Shown: positions 35,060 to 43,946 of the stretch, in pieces
Position numbering within the stretch: position 1 is the stretch's first letter
Layout: each line of letters begins with the position of its first letter
Assembly (NCBI GenBank): GCA_041690495.1
Contig: JAWLHE010000009.1
Span: 1 to 64,000 of the forward strand
Reading direction: 5' to 3'
Length of the DNA: 64,000 nt
DNA from: DATAAP01 sp041690495
GTDB taxonomy: Bacteria > Pseudomonadota > Alphaproteobacteria > CACIAM-22H2
Program-made: the position numbers and the translations under genes
The notes under the pieces: generated by a model
Databases searched by the model: none
What the model was told of the DNA's origin: nothing
Seen by the model: the letters and a program-made list of their open reading frames with translations, nothing else

Positions 35060-36250
35060 ATGACGAAGGCGAAGTTTGAGCGGACGAAGCCGCACTGCAA
35101 CATCGGGACGATCGGGCACGTTGACCACGGGAAGACGTCGCTGACGGCGGCGATCACGAAGGTGTTGGCGGAGACGGGCGGCGCGACGTTCACGGCCTAT
35201 GACCAGATTGACAAGGCGCCAGAAGAGAAGGCGCGCGGGATCACGATCAACACGGCGCATGTCGAGTACGAGACGGCGAACCGGCACTACGCGCACGTGG
35301 ACTGCCCGGGCCATGCGGACTACGTGAAGAACATGATCACGGGTGCGGCGCAGATGGACGGGGCGATTCTGGTGGTTTCGGCTGCCGACGGTCCGATGCC
35401 GCAGACGCGCGAGCACATTCTTCTGGCGCGGCAGGTTGGCGTTCCCGCCCTGGTGGTGTTCCTGAACAAGTGCGACATGGTCGAGGATCCGGAGCTTCTG
35501 GACCTGGTGGAGCTTGAGGTTCGCGAGCTGCTGTCGAAGTACGAGTTTCCGGGGGACAAGATCCCGATCATCCGGGGTTCGGCGCTGATGGCGCTGGAGG
35601 GCAAGGAGCCGAAGCTGGGGAAGGAAGCGGTTCTGGCGCTGATGGCGGCGGTTGACGAGACGATTCCGCAGCCGACGCGTCCGAAGGACAAGCCGTTCCT
35701 GATGCCGATCGAGGACGTGTTCACGATTTCGGGGCGCGGCACGGTCGTGACGGGCCGTGTCGAGCGCGGCATCGTCAAGGTCAACGACGAGGTCGAGATC
35801 GTGGGTCTGCGGCCGACGACGAAGACGGTTGTGACCGGGGTCGAGATGTTCCGCAAGCTGCTGGATTCGGGCGAGGCGGGGGACAACATCGGCGCGCTGC
35901 TGCGCGGCACGAAGCGCGAGGAAGTGGAGCGCGGCCAGGTTCTGGCGGCACCCGGCTCGATCACGCCGCACACGAAGTTCAAGGCGGAAGCCTATATTCT
36001 GACGAAGGAAGAGGGCGGGCGGCACACGCCGTTCTTCTCGAACTACCGGCCGCAGTTCTACTTCCGGACGACCGACGTGACGGGGCAGGTGGTTCTGCCG
36101 GCGGGGACCGAGATGGTGATGCCGGGCGACAACATCGCCATGGAGGTGCATCTGATCGCCCCGATCGCGATGGACGAGGGGCTGCGCTTCGCCATCCGCG
36201 AGGGCGGTCGAACCGTCGGCGCCGGCGTCGTCGCAAAGATCATCGAGTAG
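35060..36250 (+). CDS. tuf: Elongation factor Tu (second copy)
   Basis: Second EF-Tu gene, in the classical str-operon position after fusA (31-base gap). The 396 residues match the copy at 18362-19552 except D48 and A73 here versus E48 and T73 there; at the base level I see changes only in codons 15, 48 and 73 and the stop codon (TAG here, TAA there). Identity starts just before the ATG (CGGACATGACG) and ends at the stop, the pattern expected of gene conversion. Codon use, with ACG and GGG favoured, departs from fusA and rpsJ on either side. Confidence 0.98.
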   Translation: MTKAKFERTKPHCNIGTIGHVDHGKTSLTAAITKVLAETGGATFTAYDQIDKAPEEKARGITINTAHVEYETANRHYAHVDCPGHADYVKNMITGAAQMDGAILVVSAADGPMPQTREHILLARQVGVPALVVFLNKCDMVEDPELLDLVELEVRELLSKYEFPGDKIPIIRGSALMALEGKEPKLGKEAVLALMAAVDETIPQPTRPKDKPFLMPIEDVFTISGRGTVVTGRVERGIVKVNDEVEIVGLRPTTKTVVTGVEMFRKLLDSGEAGDNIGALLRGTKREEVERGQVLAAPGSITPHTKFKAEAYILTKEEGGRHTPFFSNYRPQFYFRTTDVTGQVVLPAGTEMVMPGDNIAMEVHLIAPIAMDEGLRFAIREGGRTVGAGVVAKIIE

Positions 36251-36291
36251 CAACTGGACAGCCGGACGCGGCCAATACGAGGACGAGAGAA

Positions 36292-36600
36292 ATGGTTAGC
36301 CAGAGCATCCGCATCCGGTTGAAGGCGTTCGATCACCGTGTGCTCGACCAGTCGACCAGCGAGATCGTGAACACGGCCAAGCGCACCGGCGCGCAGGTCC
36401 GCGGCCCGATCCCGCTGCCGACGGATATCGAGCGCTTCACGGTCAACCGGAGCCCTCACGTCGACAAGAAGAGCCGCGAGCAGTTCGAGATCCGGACTCA
36501 TCGCCGCCTCCTCGACATCGTCGACCCGACGCCGCAGACGGTGGACGCGCTGATGAAGCTCGACCTCGCCGCCGGCGTTGACGTGGAAATCAAGCTCTAA
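36292..36600 (+). CDS. rpsJ: 30S ribosomal protein S10
   Basis: Head protein of the 30S subunit that also acts as NusE in transcription antitermination. The product has 102 residues with the conserved SIRIRLKAFDHRVLDQSTSEI start, GPIPLPTDIERFTVNRSPHVDKKSREQFE-type loop sequence, and a VEIKL end. It is the first gene of the S10 block, 41 bases after tuf. I see no separate strong promoter between them. Confidence 0.98.
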   Translation: MVSQSIRIRLKAFDHRVLDQSTSEIVNTAKRTGAQVRGPIPLPTDIERFTVNRSPHVDKKSREQFEIRTHRRLLDIVDPTPQTVDALMKLDLAAGVDVEIKL

Positions 36601-36615
36601 GGAAGTCGTCGCGTC

Positions 36616-37329
36616 ATGCGTACGGGAATCATTGCACGGAAAATGGGCATGACCCGCCTCTTCGGCGAGGACGGCTCGCATGTGCCCGTCACCGTGCTGA
36701 AGCTGGACGAGTGCCAGGTCGTCGCGGTCCGCACGGCCGAGAAGGACGGCTATACCGCCGTTCAGCTCGGAGTCGGAAAGGCAAAGGTCAAGAACGTCGG
36801 AAAGCCCATGCGCGGCCATTTCGCGAAAGCGAAAGTCGAGCCGAAGCGCAAGCTGGCCGAGTTCCGCGTCGCACCGGATGCAGTTCTGGACGTCGGTGCC
36901 GAGATCACCGCTGCGCATTACGTGCCCGGCCAGTTCGTCGACGTCGCCGGCATCACGATCGGCAAGGGCTTTGCCGGCGTCATGAAGCGCTGGAACTTCC
37001 GCGGTCTCGAGGCGTCCCACGGCGTTTCGATCAGCCACCGCTCGCACGGTTCGACCGGCGGCCGGCAGGATCCCGGCAAGACCTGGAAGAACAAGAAGAT
37101 GGCCGGCCATTTCGGCGTCGAACGCGTTACGACGCAGAATCTCAAGGTCGTCGCCACCGACGTCGATCGCGGTCTGATCATGATCAAGGGCGCAGTGCCG
37201 GGTTCTGAAGGCGGCTACGTCATGGTGACCGACGCGGTCAAGCGCAAGCGGCACAAGGATGCGCCGTTCCCCGCCGCCGTGCGGGCGGCTGCCGGTGCCG
37301 ACGCGCCGGCCGAGGGCAAGAAGGACTAA
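36616..37329 (+). CDS. rplC: 50S ribosomal protein L3
   Basis: Early assembly protein whose long extension reaches the peptidyl-transferase centre. The 237-residue protein starts RTGIIARKMGMTRLF and has the extension GASHG-type region, SHRSHGSTGGRQDPGKTWKNK, including the Gln usually methylated by PrmB, followed by MAGHFG. An Ala-rich C-terminal tail of about 20 residues is extra relative to E. coli and common in alphaproteobacteria. Confidence 0.98.
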   Translation: MRTGIIARKMGMTRLFGEDGSHVPVTVLKLDECQVVAVRTAEKDGYTAVQLGVGKAKVKNVGKPMRGHFAKAKVEPKRKLAEFRVAPDAVLDVGAEITAAHYVPGQFVDVAGITIGKGFAGVMKRWNFRGLEASHGVSISHRSHGSTGGRQDPGKTWKNKKMAGHFGVERVTTQNLKVVATDVDRGLIMIKGAVPGSEGGYVMVTDAVKRKRHKDAPFPAAVRAAAGADAPAEGKKD

Positions 37330-37334
37330 CGACG

Positions 37335-37955
37335 ATGAAGATCGCCGTCACGACACTCGACAATAAGAACGCCGGCGAGATCGACCTCGCCGATGAGATC
37401 TTCGGTCTGCCGTCCCGGCCGGACATCCTTGCGCGCATGGTGCGCTGGCAGCTGGCCAAGCGTCAGCAGGGCACGCACGACACAAAGGAGATCGCCGAGA
37501 TCTCCGGCGGCGGCCGCAAGCCGTGGCGCCAGAAGGGAACCGGCCGCGCACGGCAGGGCTCGACCCGCAGTCCGCAGTGGCGCAAGGGTGCGGTCATCTT
37601 CGGACCGACGCCGCGCAGCCACGCCTTTGACCTGCCGAAGAAGGTGCGCAAGCTCGCGCTGAAGACCGCACTCTCGGCGAAGCAGGCCGACGGCAAGCTG
37701 ATCGTGCTCGACGGTGTCGAGATCAAGGAAGGAAAGACCAAGGAAGTCGCCAAGCGGTTCGCGAAGCTCGGCTGGTCCTCGGTTCTTCTGATCGACGGTC
37801 CGACGGTCGACGAGAAGTTCGCAAGGGCCGCGCGCAACATTCCCGGCGTCGACGTGCTGCCGCAGCAGGGCGCCAACGTCTACGACATTCTCCGCCGCGA
37901 CACGCTGGTACTGACCCGCGCGGCGGTCCAACACCTGGAGGCGCGCCTGAAATGA
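37335..37955 (+). CDS. rplD: 50S ribosomal protein L4
   Basis: Tunnel-lining protein that, in enterobacteria, also regulates the S10 operon. The 206-residue protein has the extended loop RQQGTHDTKEIAEISGGGRKPWRQKGTGRARQ-type segment (residues about 45-75) and the C-terminal Rossmann-like part with NVYDILRRDTLVLTRAAV. It lies five bases after rplC and overlaps rplW by four bases (ATGA). Confidence 0.97.
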   Translation: MKIAVTTLDNKNAGEIDLADEIFGLPSRPDILARMVRWQLAKRQQGTHDTKEIAEISGGGRKPWRQKGTGRARQGSTRSPQWRKGAVIFGPTPRSHAFDLPKKVRKLALKTALSAKQADGKLIVLDGVEIKEGKTKEVAKRFAKLGWSSVLLIDGPTVDEKFARAARNIPGVDVLPQQGANVYDILRRDTLVLTRAAVQHLEARLK

Positions 37956-38269
37956 GCAAGGCGAAGAAGCCGAACCTGCCGAAGGATCTGCTCTACGGCG
38001 TGATCCTGTCGCCGGTCATCACCGAGAAGGCGACTTACGGTTCGCAGCACAACCAGGTGACGTTCCGCGTCCGCGAGGACGCGAGCAAGCCGGTGATCCG
38101 CGCTGCGGTCGAGGGGCTGTTCAACGTCAAGGTCAAGGCGGTCAACACGGTCAATGTCCGTGGCAAGACCAAGCGCTTCCGCGGCCATGTCGGGCGCCGC
38201 TCCGACTACAAGAAGGCGATCGTCTCGCTGGCCGAGGGCCATTCGATCGACGTCACGACGGGAATTTGA
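37952..38269 (+). CDS. rplW: 50S ribosomal protein L23
   Basis: Protein at the tunnel exit that docks trigger factor and SRP. The 105-residue product has YGVILSPVITEKAT near the start, the trigger-factor-docking region, and NVRGKTKRFRGHVGRRSDYKKA near the end. It overlaps rplD by ATGA at its start; rplB follows after eight bases. Confidence 0.97.
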   Translation: MSKAKKPNLPKDLLYGVILSPVITEKATYGSQHNQVTFRVREDASKPVIRAAVEGLFNVKVKAVNTVNVRGKTKRFRGHVGRRSDYKKAIVSLAEGHSIDVTTGI

Positions 38270-38277
38270 GGCGGACT

Positions 38278-39105
38278 ATGGCACTCAAGCAATTCAAGCC
38301 GGCTACGCCGTCGCTGCGCTCGGTCGTCCTGATCGACCGGACGGAGCTCTACAAGGGCCGCCCGGTCAAGGAGCTGACCAAGGGCCTGCGCAAGAGCGGC
38401 GGACGGAACAACCACGGCCACATCACCACGCGCCATCATGGCGGCGGCCACAAGCAGCTCTATCGCGTCATCGATTTCAAGCGCCGCAAGGTCGACGTCG
38501 AGGGAGCGGTCGAGCGGCTCGAATACGATCCGAACCGGACCGCGTTCATCGCACTGATCCGCTACAGTGACGGCGAGCAGGCCTATATCCTGGCGCCGCA
38601 GCGGCTCGCGGTGGGCGACAAGGTCGTCTCCGGGGAGCGCGTCGATATCCGCCCGGGCAATGCGCTGCCGATGCGCAACATCCCGGTCGGAACGATCATC
38701 CACAATATCGAGCTGAAGCCGGGCCGTGGCGGCCAGCTTGCGCGGTCCGCGGGCACGTTCGTCCAGCTCGTCGGCAAGGATCAGGGCTTCGCGCTGCTGC
38801 GCCTGAGTTCGGGCGAAGTGCGCCGAGTTCGCGCCGAGTGCTTCGCGACGATCGGCGCCGTCTCCAATCCGGACAAGCAGAACGAGTCGGCCGGCAAGGC
38901 CGGCCGCAATCGCTGGCGGGGCTGGCGCCCGCATGTGCGCGGCACCGCCATGAACCCCGTCGATCACCCGCTTGGCGGCGGCGAGGGCCGCACCAAGGGC
39001 GGTCGACATCCGGTGACGCCGTGGGGCAAGCCGACCAAGGGCTACAAGACACGCCACAACAAGGCGACGGACCAGTACATCGTCCGCCGCCGGAACGTGA
39101 AGTAA
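38278..39105 (+). CDS. rplB: 50S ribosomal protein L2
   Basis: Conserved protein near the peptidyl-transferase centre and at the subunit interface, 275 residues. It has GGRNNHGHITTRHHGGGHKQ near residue 45 and GRGGQLARSAGT near residue 145. In the C-terminal signature the sequence is MNPVDHPLGGGEGR; most bacteria have His where this protein has Leu, while the neighbouring catalytic-region His is kept. The ATG follows GAGGCGG. Confidence 0.98.
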   Translation: MALKQFKPATPSLRSVVLIDRTELYKGRPVKELTKGLRKSGGRNNHGHITTRHHGGGHKQLYRVIDFKRRKVDVEGAVERLEYDPNRTAFIALIRYSDGEQAYILAPQRLAVGDKVVSGERVDIRPGNALPMRNIPVGTIIHNIELKPGRGGQLARSAGTFVQLVGKDQGFALLRLSSGEVRRVRAECFATIGAVSNPDKQNESAGKAGRNRWRGWRPHVRGTAMNPVDHPLGGGEGRTKGGRHPVTPWGKPTKGYKTRHNKATDQYIVRRRNVK

Positions 39106-39118
39106 CGGAGAGATCGAC

Positions 39119-39403
39119 GTGGCACGCTCGGTATGGAAGGGTCCGTTCGTCGACGGATACCTGTTGAAAAAGGCGGAGAAGTCGCGCGGTACGGGGCGCA
39201 ACGAGATCATCAAGATCTGGTCGCGCCGTTCGACGATCCTGCCGCAATTCGTCGGCCTGACCTTCGGTGTCTATAACGGGCACAAGTTCCTGCCTGTTCT
39301 CGTCACCGAGAACATGGTCGGACACAAATTCGGCGAGTTCGCACCGACGCGCACGTTCCACGGCCACACGGCCGGGGACAAGACCGCGAGGAGAGGCGAC
39401 TAA
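39119..39403 (+). CDS. rpsS: 30S ribosomal protein S19
   Basis: Head protein contacting S13 and the A-site tRNA. The product has 94 residues from a GTG start with GGAGA upstream: ARSVWKGPFVDGYLLKKAEK, WSRRSTILPQFVGLTFGVYNG and GHKFGEFAPTRTFHGH are all family-like. Its stop TAA shares its last A with the rplV ATG. Confidence 0.97.
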   Translation: MARSVWKGPFVDGYLLKKAEKSRGTGRNEIIKIWSRRSTILPQFVGLTFGVYNGHKFLPVLVTENMVGHKFGEFAPTRTFHGHTAGDKTARRGD

Positions 39404-39798
39404 TGAGCAAGGCAGCGCGCGAACGCGACTTGAAGGACAACGAGGCGCAGGCGGTCGCTCGTGCGATCCGCATCAGTCCGCGCAAACTCAACCTGGTTGC
39501 GGCGCTGATCCGCGGCAAGGACGCGAGCAAGGCCCTGGCCGATCTCACCTTCTCCAAGCGCCGGATCGCCGGCACGGTGAGGAAGGTGCTGCAGGCTGCG
39601 ATCGCCAATGCCGAGAACAACCACCAGCTCGACGTCGATCGCCTTTATGTGGCCGAGGCCCATGTGGGCAAGTCGCTGCGCATGCGCCGCTTTCATGCGC
39701 GCGGCCGCGGCCGCTCGGCAAGCATCGTCAAGCCGTTCAGCCATTTGACCGTCATCGTGCGCGAGCGCGACGAACGCACAGCCGTGGAGACCGCGTAA
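39403..39798 (+). CDS. rplV: 50S ribosomal protein L22
   Basis: Tunnel protein whose hairpin, with L4, forms the constriction near the macrolide site. The 131-residue protein has RAIRISPRKLNLVAALIRGK, the ATIANAENNHQLD-type region and the hairpin tip GKSLRMRRFHARGRGRSASI, apparently wild type. It overlaps rpsS by one base and shares its terminal A with the rpsC ATG, so the three genes are tightly coupled. Confidence 0.97.
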   Translation: MSKAARERDLKDNEAQAVARAIRISPRKLNLVAALIRGKDASKALADLTFSKRRIAGTVRKVLQAAIANAENNHQLDVDRLYVAEAHVGKSLRMRRFHARGRGRSASIVKPFSHLTVIVRERDERTAVETA

Positions 39799-40475
39799 TG
39801 GGTCAGAAAGTAAATCCGATCGGGTTGCGGCTCGGCATCAACCGCACGTGGGATTCGCGGTGGTATGCCGACGGCGACTACGCCAAGATGCTCCACGAGG
39901 ACATCAGGCTCCGCAAGTTCCTGAGCGACCGCCTGCAGCAGGCGGGCGTGGCGAAGATCGTGATCGAGCGGCCGGCCAAGAAGGCGCGCATCACGATTCA
40001 TACGGCGCGGCCCGGCGTGGTGATCGGCAAGAAGGGCGCCGACATCGAGAAGCTGCGCGCCGATCTCGCCAAGATGACGAACGGCGAGGTCAACCTGAAC
40101 ATCGTCGAGATCCGCAAGCCGGAGATCGATGCGAAGCTGATTGCCGAGAACATCGCCCAGCAGCTCGAGCGCCGCGTGGCCTTCCGTCGCGCGATGAAGC
40201 GTGCGGTGCAGTCGGCCATGCGTCTCGGCGCCCAGGGCATCCGCATCAACTGTGGCGGCCGCCTCGGCGGTGCCGAGATCGCCCGCGTCGAATGGTATCG
40301 CGAAGGCCGCGTGCCGCTGCACACGCTGCGCGCCGATATCGATTTCGGCACCGCAACCGCCAAGACGACATACGGCACCTGCGGCGTGAAGGTATGGGTG
40401 TTCAAGGGCGAGATCATGGCCCACGACCCGATGGCGCAGGACAAGCGCGCGGCCGAGCAGGCGCCGGTGCGCTGA
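39798..40475 (+). CDS. rpsC: 30S ribosomal protein S3
   Basis: Protein of the mRNA entry channel with helicase activity. The 225-residue product begins GQKVNPIGLRLGINRTWDSRW, has a KH domain (HTARPGVVIGKKGADIEKLR) and the C-terminal domain with GGRLGGAEIARVEWYREGRVPLHTLRADIDF. The start overlaps the rplV stop by one base, and a long upstream extension in the same frame is not coding. Confidence 0.98.
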   Translation: MGQKVNPIGLRLGINRTWDSRWYADGDYAKMLHEDIRLRKFLSDRLQQAGVAKIVIERPAKKARITIHTARPGVVIGKKGADIEKLRADLAKMTNGEVNLNIVEIRKPEIDAKLIAENIAQQLERRVAFRRAMKRAVQSAMRLGAQGIRINCGGRLGGAEIARVEWYREGRVPLHTLRADIDFGTATAKTTYGTCGVKVWVFKGEIMAHDPMAQDKRAAEQAPVR

Positions 40476-40493
40476 GACTGAGGAACAAAGACG

Positions 40494-40907
40494 ATGCTTG
40501 CACCAAAGCGCACGAAGTACCGCAAGGCACATAAGGGCCGCATTCACGGCTTGGCCAAGGGCGGCACGACGCTGAATTTCGGCGCCTTCGGCCTCAAGGC
40601 CCTGGAGCCTGACCGCATCACCGCCCGGCAGATCGAGGCTGCGCGGCGCACGATCACGCGCTACCTCAAGCGCGAGGGGCGCGTGTGGATCCGGATCTTC
40701 CCGGATGTGCCGGTTTCGACCAAGCCGGCCGAAGTGCGCATGGGGTCGGGCAAAGGTTCGCCGGAATACTGGGTCTGCCGGGTGAAGCCGGGGCGGGTCA
40801 TGTTCGAGATCGACGGCGTGTCGCGTGCGATCGCCGAGGAGGCGTTCACGCTCGCTGCGGCGAAGCTCCCGATCAAGACCAAGATCATTTCGCGGCTCGG
40901 AATGTGA
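40494..40907 (+). CDS. rplP: 50S ribosomal protein L16
   Basis: Protein lining the tRNA path near the A site, 137 residues. It has LAPKRTKYRKAHKGRIHG at the start, RRTITRYLKREGRVWIRIFP, MGSGKGSPEYWVCRVKPGRVMFE and the RLGM end. An AGGAACAAAGACG leader precedes the ATG, and rpmC follows after eight bases. The length and the Arg targeted by ribosomal hydroxylases are as expected. Confidence 0.98.
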   Translation: MLAPKRTKYRKAHKGRIHGLAKGGTTLNFGAFGLKALEPDRITARQIEAARRTITRYLKREGRVWIRIFPDVPVSTKPAEVRMGSGKGSPEYWVCRVKPGRVMFEIDGVSRAIAEEAFTLAAAKLPIKTKIISRLGM

Positions 40908-40915
40908 GGCTGGAG

Positions 40916-41113
40916 ATGAAAGCGTCAGACGTTCGCGCCAAATCCGTCGACGAGCTCAAGAGCGAGCTTGCCGACCTGCGCAAGGAGCAGTTCAACCTCC
41001 GCTTCCAGCGCGCCAGCGGCCAGCTGGAGAACACGAGCCGCGTGCGCGTCGTGCGCCGCGACATCGCCCGAATCATGACGGTGCTCGGCGAACGCCAGCG
41101 CGCCGCCTCGTAA
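40916..41113 (+). CDS. rpmC: 50S ribosomal protein L29
   Basis: Small helical-hairpin protein at the tunnel exit next to L23, 65 residues. Sequence blocks KSVDELKSELADLRKEQFNLRFQ and RVVRRDIARIMTVLGER are typical. The start ATG has TGGAG immediately upstream, rather close (about one base), so an alternative GTG just before (within GAATGTGAGG) was considered, but the family start supports the ATG. Confidence 0.95.
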   Translation: MKASDVRAKSVDELKSELADLRKEQFNLRFQRASGQLENTSRVRVVRRDIARIMTVLGERQRAAS

Positions 41114-41130
41114 GACTGAGAGAATCGAAA

Positions 41131-41382
41131 ATGCCCAGGCGTGTCCTGCAAGGAGTGGTCACGAGCGACGTCAACGAGAAGACCGTCACGGTTCTCGTCG
41201 AGCGGCGCGTCATGCACCCTGTCTACAAGAAGTTCATCGTGCGCTCGAAGAAGTACCTGGCGCATGACGAATCGAACAACGTCAAGGCCGGCGAAAGGGT
41301 TCGCATCCGCGAGTGCCGGCCGCTGTCGAAGCGCAAGCGGTGGGAGGTGATCTCCGACGCCGCGGCCGAGGCGAAGGCGTGA
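41131..41382 (+). CDS. rpsQ: 30S ribosomal protein S17
   Basis: Primary 16S rRNA-binding protein with an OB fold. The product has 83 residues with LQGVVTSDVNEKTVTVLVERRV, HPVYKKFIVRSKKYLAHDE and GERVRIRECRPLSKRKRWEV, plus a short Ala/Glu-rich tail. It lies 17 bases after rpmC, preceded by GAGAGAATCG. Confidence 0.97.
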   Translation: MPRRVLQGVVTSDVNEKTVTVLVERRVMHPVYKKFIVRSKKYLAHDESNNVKAGERVRIRECRPLSKRKRWEVISDAAAEAKA

Positions 41383-41413
41383 GCGCAGGCCCCAGGAGAA
41401 GGACCAAACAGCT

Positions 41414-41782
41414 ATGATCCAGATGCGTACCAATCTGGACGTCGCCGACAATTCCGGCGCACGCCGCGTCCAATGCATCAAGGTTTTGGGCGGCTCCAAG
41501 CGGAAGACCGCCTCGATCGGCGACGTCATCGTCGTGTCCGTCAAGGAGGCCATTCCGCGGGGGCGCGTCAAGAAGGGCGACGTGCACAAGGCCGTCATCG
41601 TGCGGACCTCGAAGGAGATCCGTCGCCAGGACGGCTCGACAGTGCGCTTCGACCGCAATGCGGCGGTGCTGATCAGCAAGGAAGGCGAGCCGATCGGCAC
41701 ACGTATTTTCGGGCCCGTCACGCGCGAGCTGCGCTCGAAGGGCTACATGAAGATCATCAGCCTTGCCCCTGAGGTGCTGTGA
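41414..41782 (+). CDS. rplN: 50S ribosomal protein L14
   Basis: Subunit-interface protein that bridges to 16S rRNA and is the docking site of RsfS. The 122-residue product has MIQMRTNLDVADNSGARRVQ, GDVIVVSVKEAIPRGRVKKGD and RIFGPVTRELRSKGYMKIISLAPEVL, all canonical. It is preceded by GGAGAAGGACC. Its stop overlaps the rplX ATG by one base. Confidence 0.98.
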   Translation: MIQMRTNLDVADNSGARRVQCIKVLGGSKRKTASIGDVIVVSVKEAIPRGRVKKGDVHKAVIVRTSKEIRRQDGSTVRFDRNAAVLISKEGEPIGTRIFGPVTRELRSKGYMKIISLAPEVL

Positions 41783-42102
41783 TGGCGGCGAAACTCAAGA
41801 TCAAGAAGGGTGACAGCGTCGTCGTGATTGCCGGGCGCGACCGCGGCAAGTCCGGCGAGGTGCTCAAGGTCATCCCGGCCGAAAGCCGCGTTCTCGTCCA
41901 GGGCGTCAACATCGTGAAGCGCCATGCCCAGCCGCGGCCCGGGCAGCCTGGCGGCATCGTCGAGAAGGAGGCGCCGATCCACGTCTCCAACGTTGCCCAT
42001 GTGGATCCCAAGGACCAGAAGCCGACCCGTGCCGGCTTCAAGGTCGTCGACGGCCGCAAGCTGCGCTTCGCGCGCCGCTCCGGCGAACTGATCGATCGGT
42101 GA
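41782..42102 (+). CDS. rplX: 50S ribosomal protein L24
   Basis: Assembly-initiating protein at the tunnel exit, 106 residues, with a KOW motif: KIKKGDSVVVIAGRDRGKSGEVLKV, then VQGVNIVKRHAQPRPGQPGGI and HVSNVAHVDPK. The start ATG overlaps the rplN stop; a GTG one codon earlier is in frame but less likely. Confidence 0.97.
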   Translation: MAAKLKIKKGDSVVVIAGRDRGKSGEVLKVIPAESRVLVQGVNIVKRHAQPRPGQPGGIVEKEAPIHVSNVAHVDPKDQKPTRAGFKVVDGRKLRFARRSGELIDR

Positions 42103-42107
42103 ACGCC

Positions 42108-42647
<540 letters not shown>

Positions 42648-42672
42648 GTCGGTTAGGAAAACAGGACAGATC

Positions 42673-42978
42673 ATGGCCAAGAAGAGTGCCGTCGAGAAGA
42701 ACAAGCGTCGCGAGCGCCTGGTCAAGCAGTATGCGGCCAAGCGCGCGAAGCTGAAGGCGATCGCGGGCAACAAGGAACTCCCGATGGAGGAACGGTTCGC
42801 GGCCCGCCTCAAGCTCGCGGAGCTGCCGCGTAACGCTGCGCCGTCTCGCCTGCGCCTGCGCTGCGAGATGACCGGCCGCCCGCGGGGCAATTACCGCAAG
42901 TTCAAGCTGTCGCGCATCGCGCTCAGGGATCTGGCATCGACCGGCCAGATTCCGGGCATGGTGAAGTCGAGCTGGTAA
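42673..42978 (+). CDS. rpsN: 30S ribosomal protein S14 (zinc-free form)
   Basis: Head protein of the 30S subunit. The 101-residue form lacks the CxxC pairs of the short zinc-binding S14, so it is the zinc-independent version usual in proteobacteria. Key segments are LKAIAGNKELPMEERFAARLKL, RCEMTGRPRGNYRKFKLSR and LASTGQIPGMVKSSW. It lies between rplE and rpsH in the standard spc order. Confidence 0.98.
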   Translation: MAKKSAVEKNKRRERLVKQYAAKRAKLKAIAGNKELPMEERFAARLKLAELPRNAAPSRLRLRCEMTGRPRGNYRKFKLSRIALRDLASTGQIPGMVKSSW

Positions 42979-42991
42979 GGAGTTTCTGGAT

Positions 42992-43390
42992 ATGGCGATG
43001 AGCGATCCTTTGGGCGATATGCTGGCGCGCATCCGGAATGCGCAGGCGGCCGGTCACACGAGCGTGATCTGTCCGGCCTCGCGGCTGCGCCGCAATGTGC
43101 TCGACGTGCTGCAGCGTGAAGGCTACATCCGCGGCTATTCGTGGTCGGAGCGCCGGAGCAGCATAGCCGAGTTCACGATCGAGCTTAAGTATCACGACGG
43201 CACCCCCGTGATCCGCGATATTACCCGCATCTCGAAGCCGGGCCGCCGCGTCTATTCGAAGATCAAGGATCTCGGCAAGGTGGCCGGAGGACTCGGCATC
43301 TCGATTCTGTCGACGCCGCAGGGCGTCCTGTCGGACGCCGAAGCGCGCGCCGCCAATGTCGGCGGCGAAGTTCTCTGCCGCGTGTTCTAA
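42992..43390 (+). CDS. rpsH: 30S ribosomal protein S8
   Basis: Binds the central domain of 16S rRNA and, in enterobacteria, represses the spc operon. The 132-residue product has SDPLGDMLARIRNAQ, a central beta region with ISKPGRRVYSKIKDL, and the C-terminal LGISILSTPQGVLSDAEARAANVGGE. The start has AAGGAG upstream, with 13 bases to rpsN. Confidence 0.97.
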   Translation: MAMSDPLGDMLARIRNAQAAGHTSVICPASRLRRNVLDVLQREGYIRGYSWSERRSSIAEFTIELKYHDGTPVIRDITRISKPGRRVYSKIKDLGKVAGGLGISILSTPQGVLSDAEARAANVGGEVLCRVF

Positions 43391-43407
43391 GGCACGAGGG
43401 ACAATCC

Positions 43408-43944
43408 ATGTCACGAATCGGAAAACTACCGGTCACCGTGCCGAGCGGCGTGAATGTCGAGCTCGCAGGGCAGACCCTGACCGCCAGCGGCAAGCTCGGC
43501 AAACAGACCATGCACGTCCATCCCGACGTGGCGGTCAAGATGGATGCCGGCAAGATCGTGCTGGCGCCGCGTTCCATGTCCAAGCGCACGCGCGCCCTGT
43601 GGGGCACGAGCCGCGCGCTGGTCAGCAACATGATAGATGGGGTCTCCAACGGCTTCACCATCAACCTCGAGATCAGCGGTGTCGGCTATCGCGCTGCGCT
43701 CGAGGGCAAGACGCTGAACCTGCAGCTTGGTTTCAGCCATGATGTCAAATATCCGCTCCCCGAGGGGGTGAGCGTCAAGATCGGCGAAAAACAGGCGGCT
43801 CTCGCGATCAGCGGCGCGGACCGCCGCCTGGTGGGGCAGGTCGCCGCGGAAATCCGGTCTTTCCGCAGGCCCGAGCCGTACAAGGGCAAGGGCATCAAGT
43901 ACGCCACCGAGACCATCCGCCGCAAGGAAGGCAAGAAGAAGTAG
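43408..43944 (+). CDS. rplF: 50S ribosomal protein L6
   Basis: Protein near the sarcin-ricin loop and factor-binding site, 178 residues with the two duplicated L6 folds. It has SRIGKLPVTVPSGVNVELAG at the start and YKGKGIKYATETIRRKEGKKK at the end, the family signature. GAGGGAC lies upstream of the ATG, and rplR begins two bases after the stop. Confidence 0.98.
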   Translation: MSRIGKLPVTVPSGVNVELAGQTLTASGKLGKQTMHVHPDVAVKMDAGKIVLAPRSMSKRTRALWGTSRALVSNMIDGVSNGFTINLEISGVGYRAALEGKTLNLQLGFSHDVKYPLPEGVSVKIGEKQAALAISGADRRLVGQVAAEIRSFRRPEPYKGKGIKYATETIRRKEGKKK

Positions 43945-43946
43945 CC

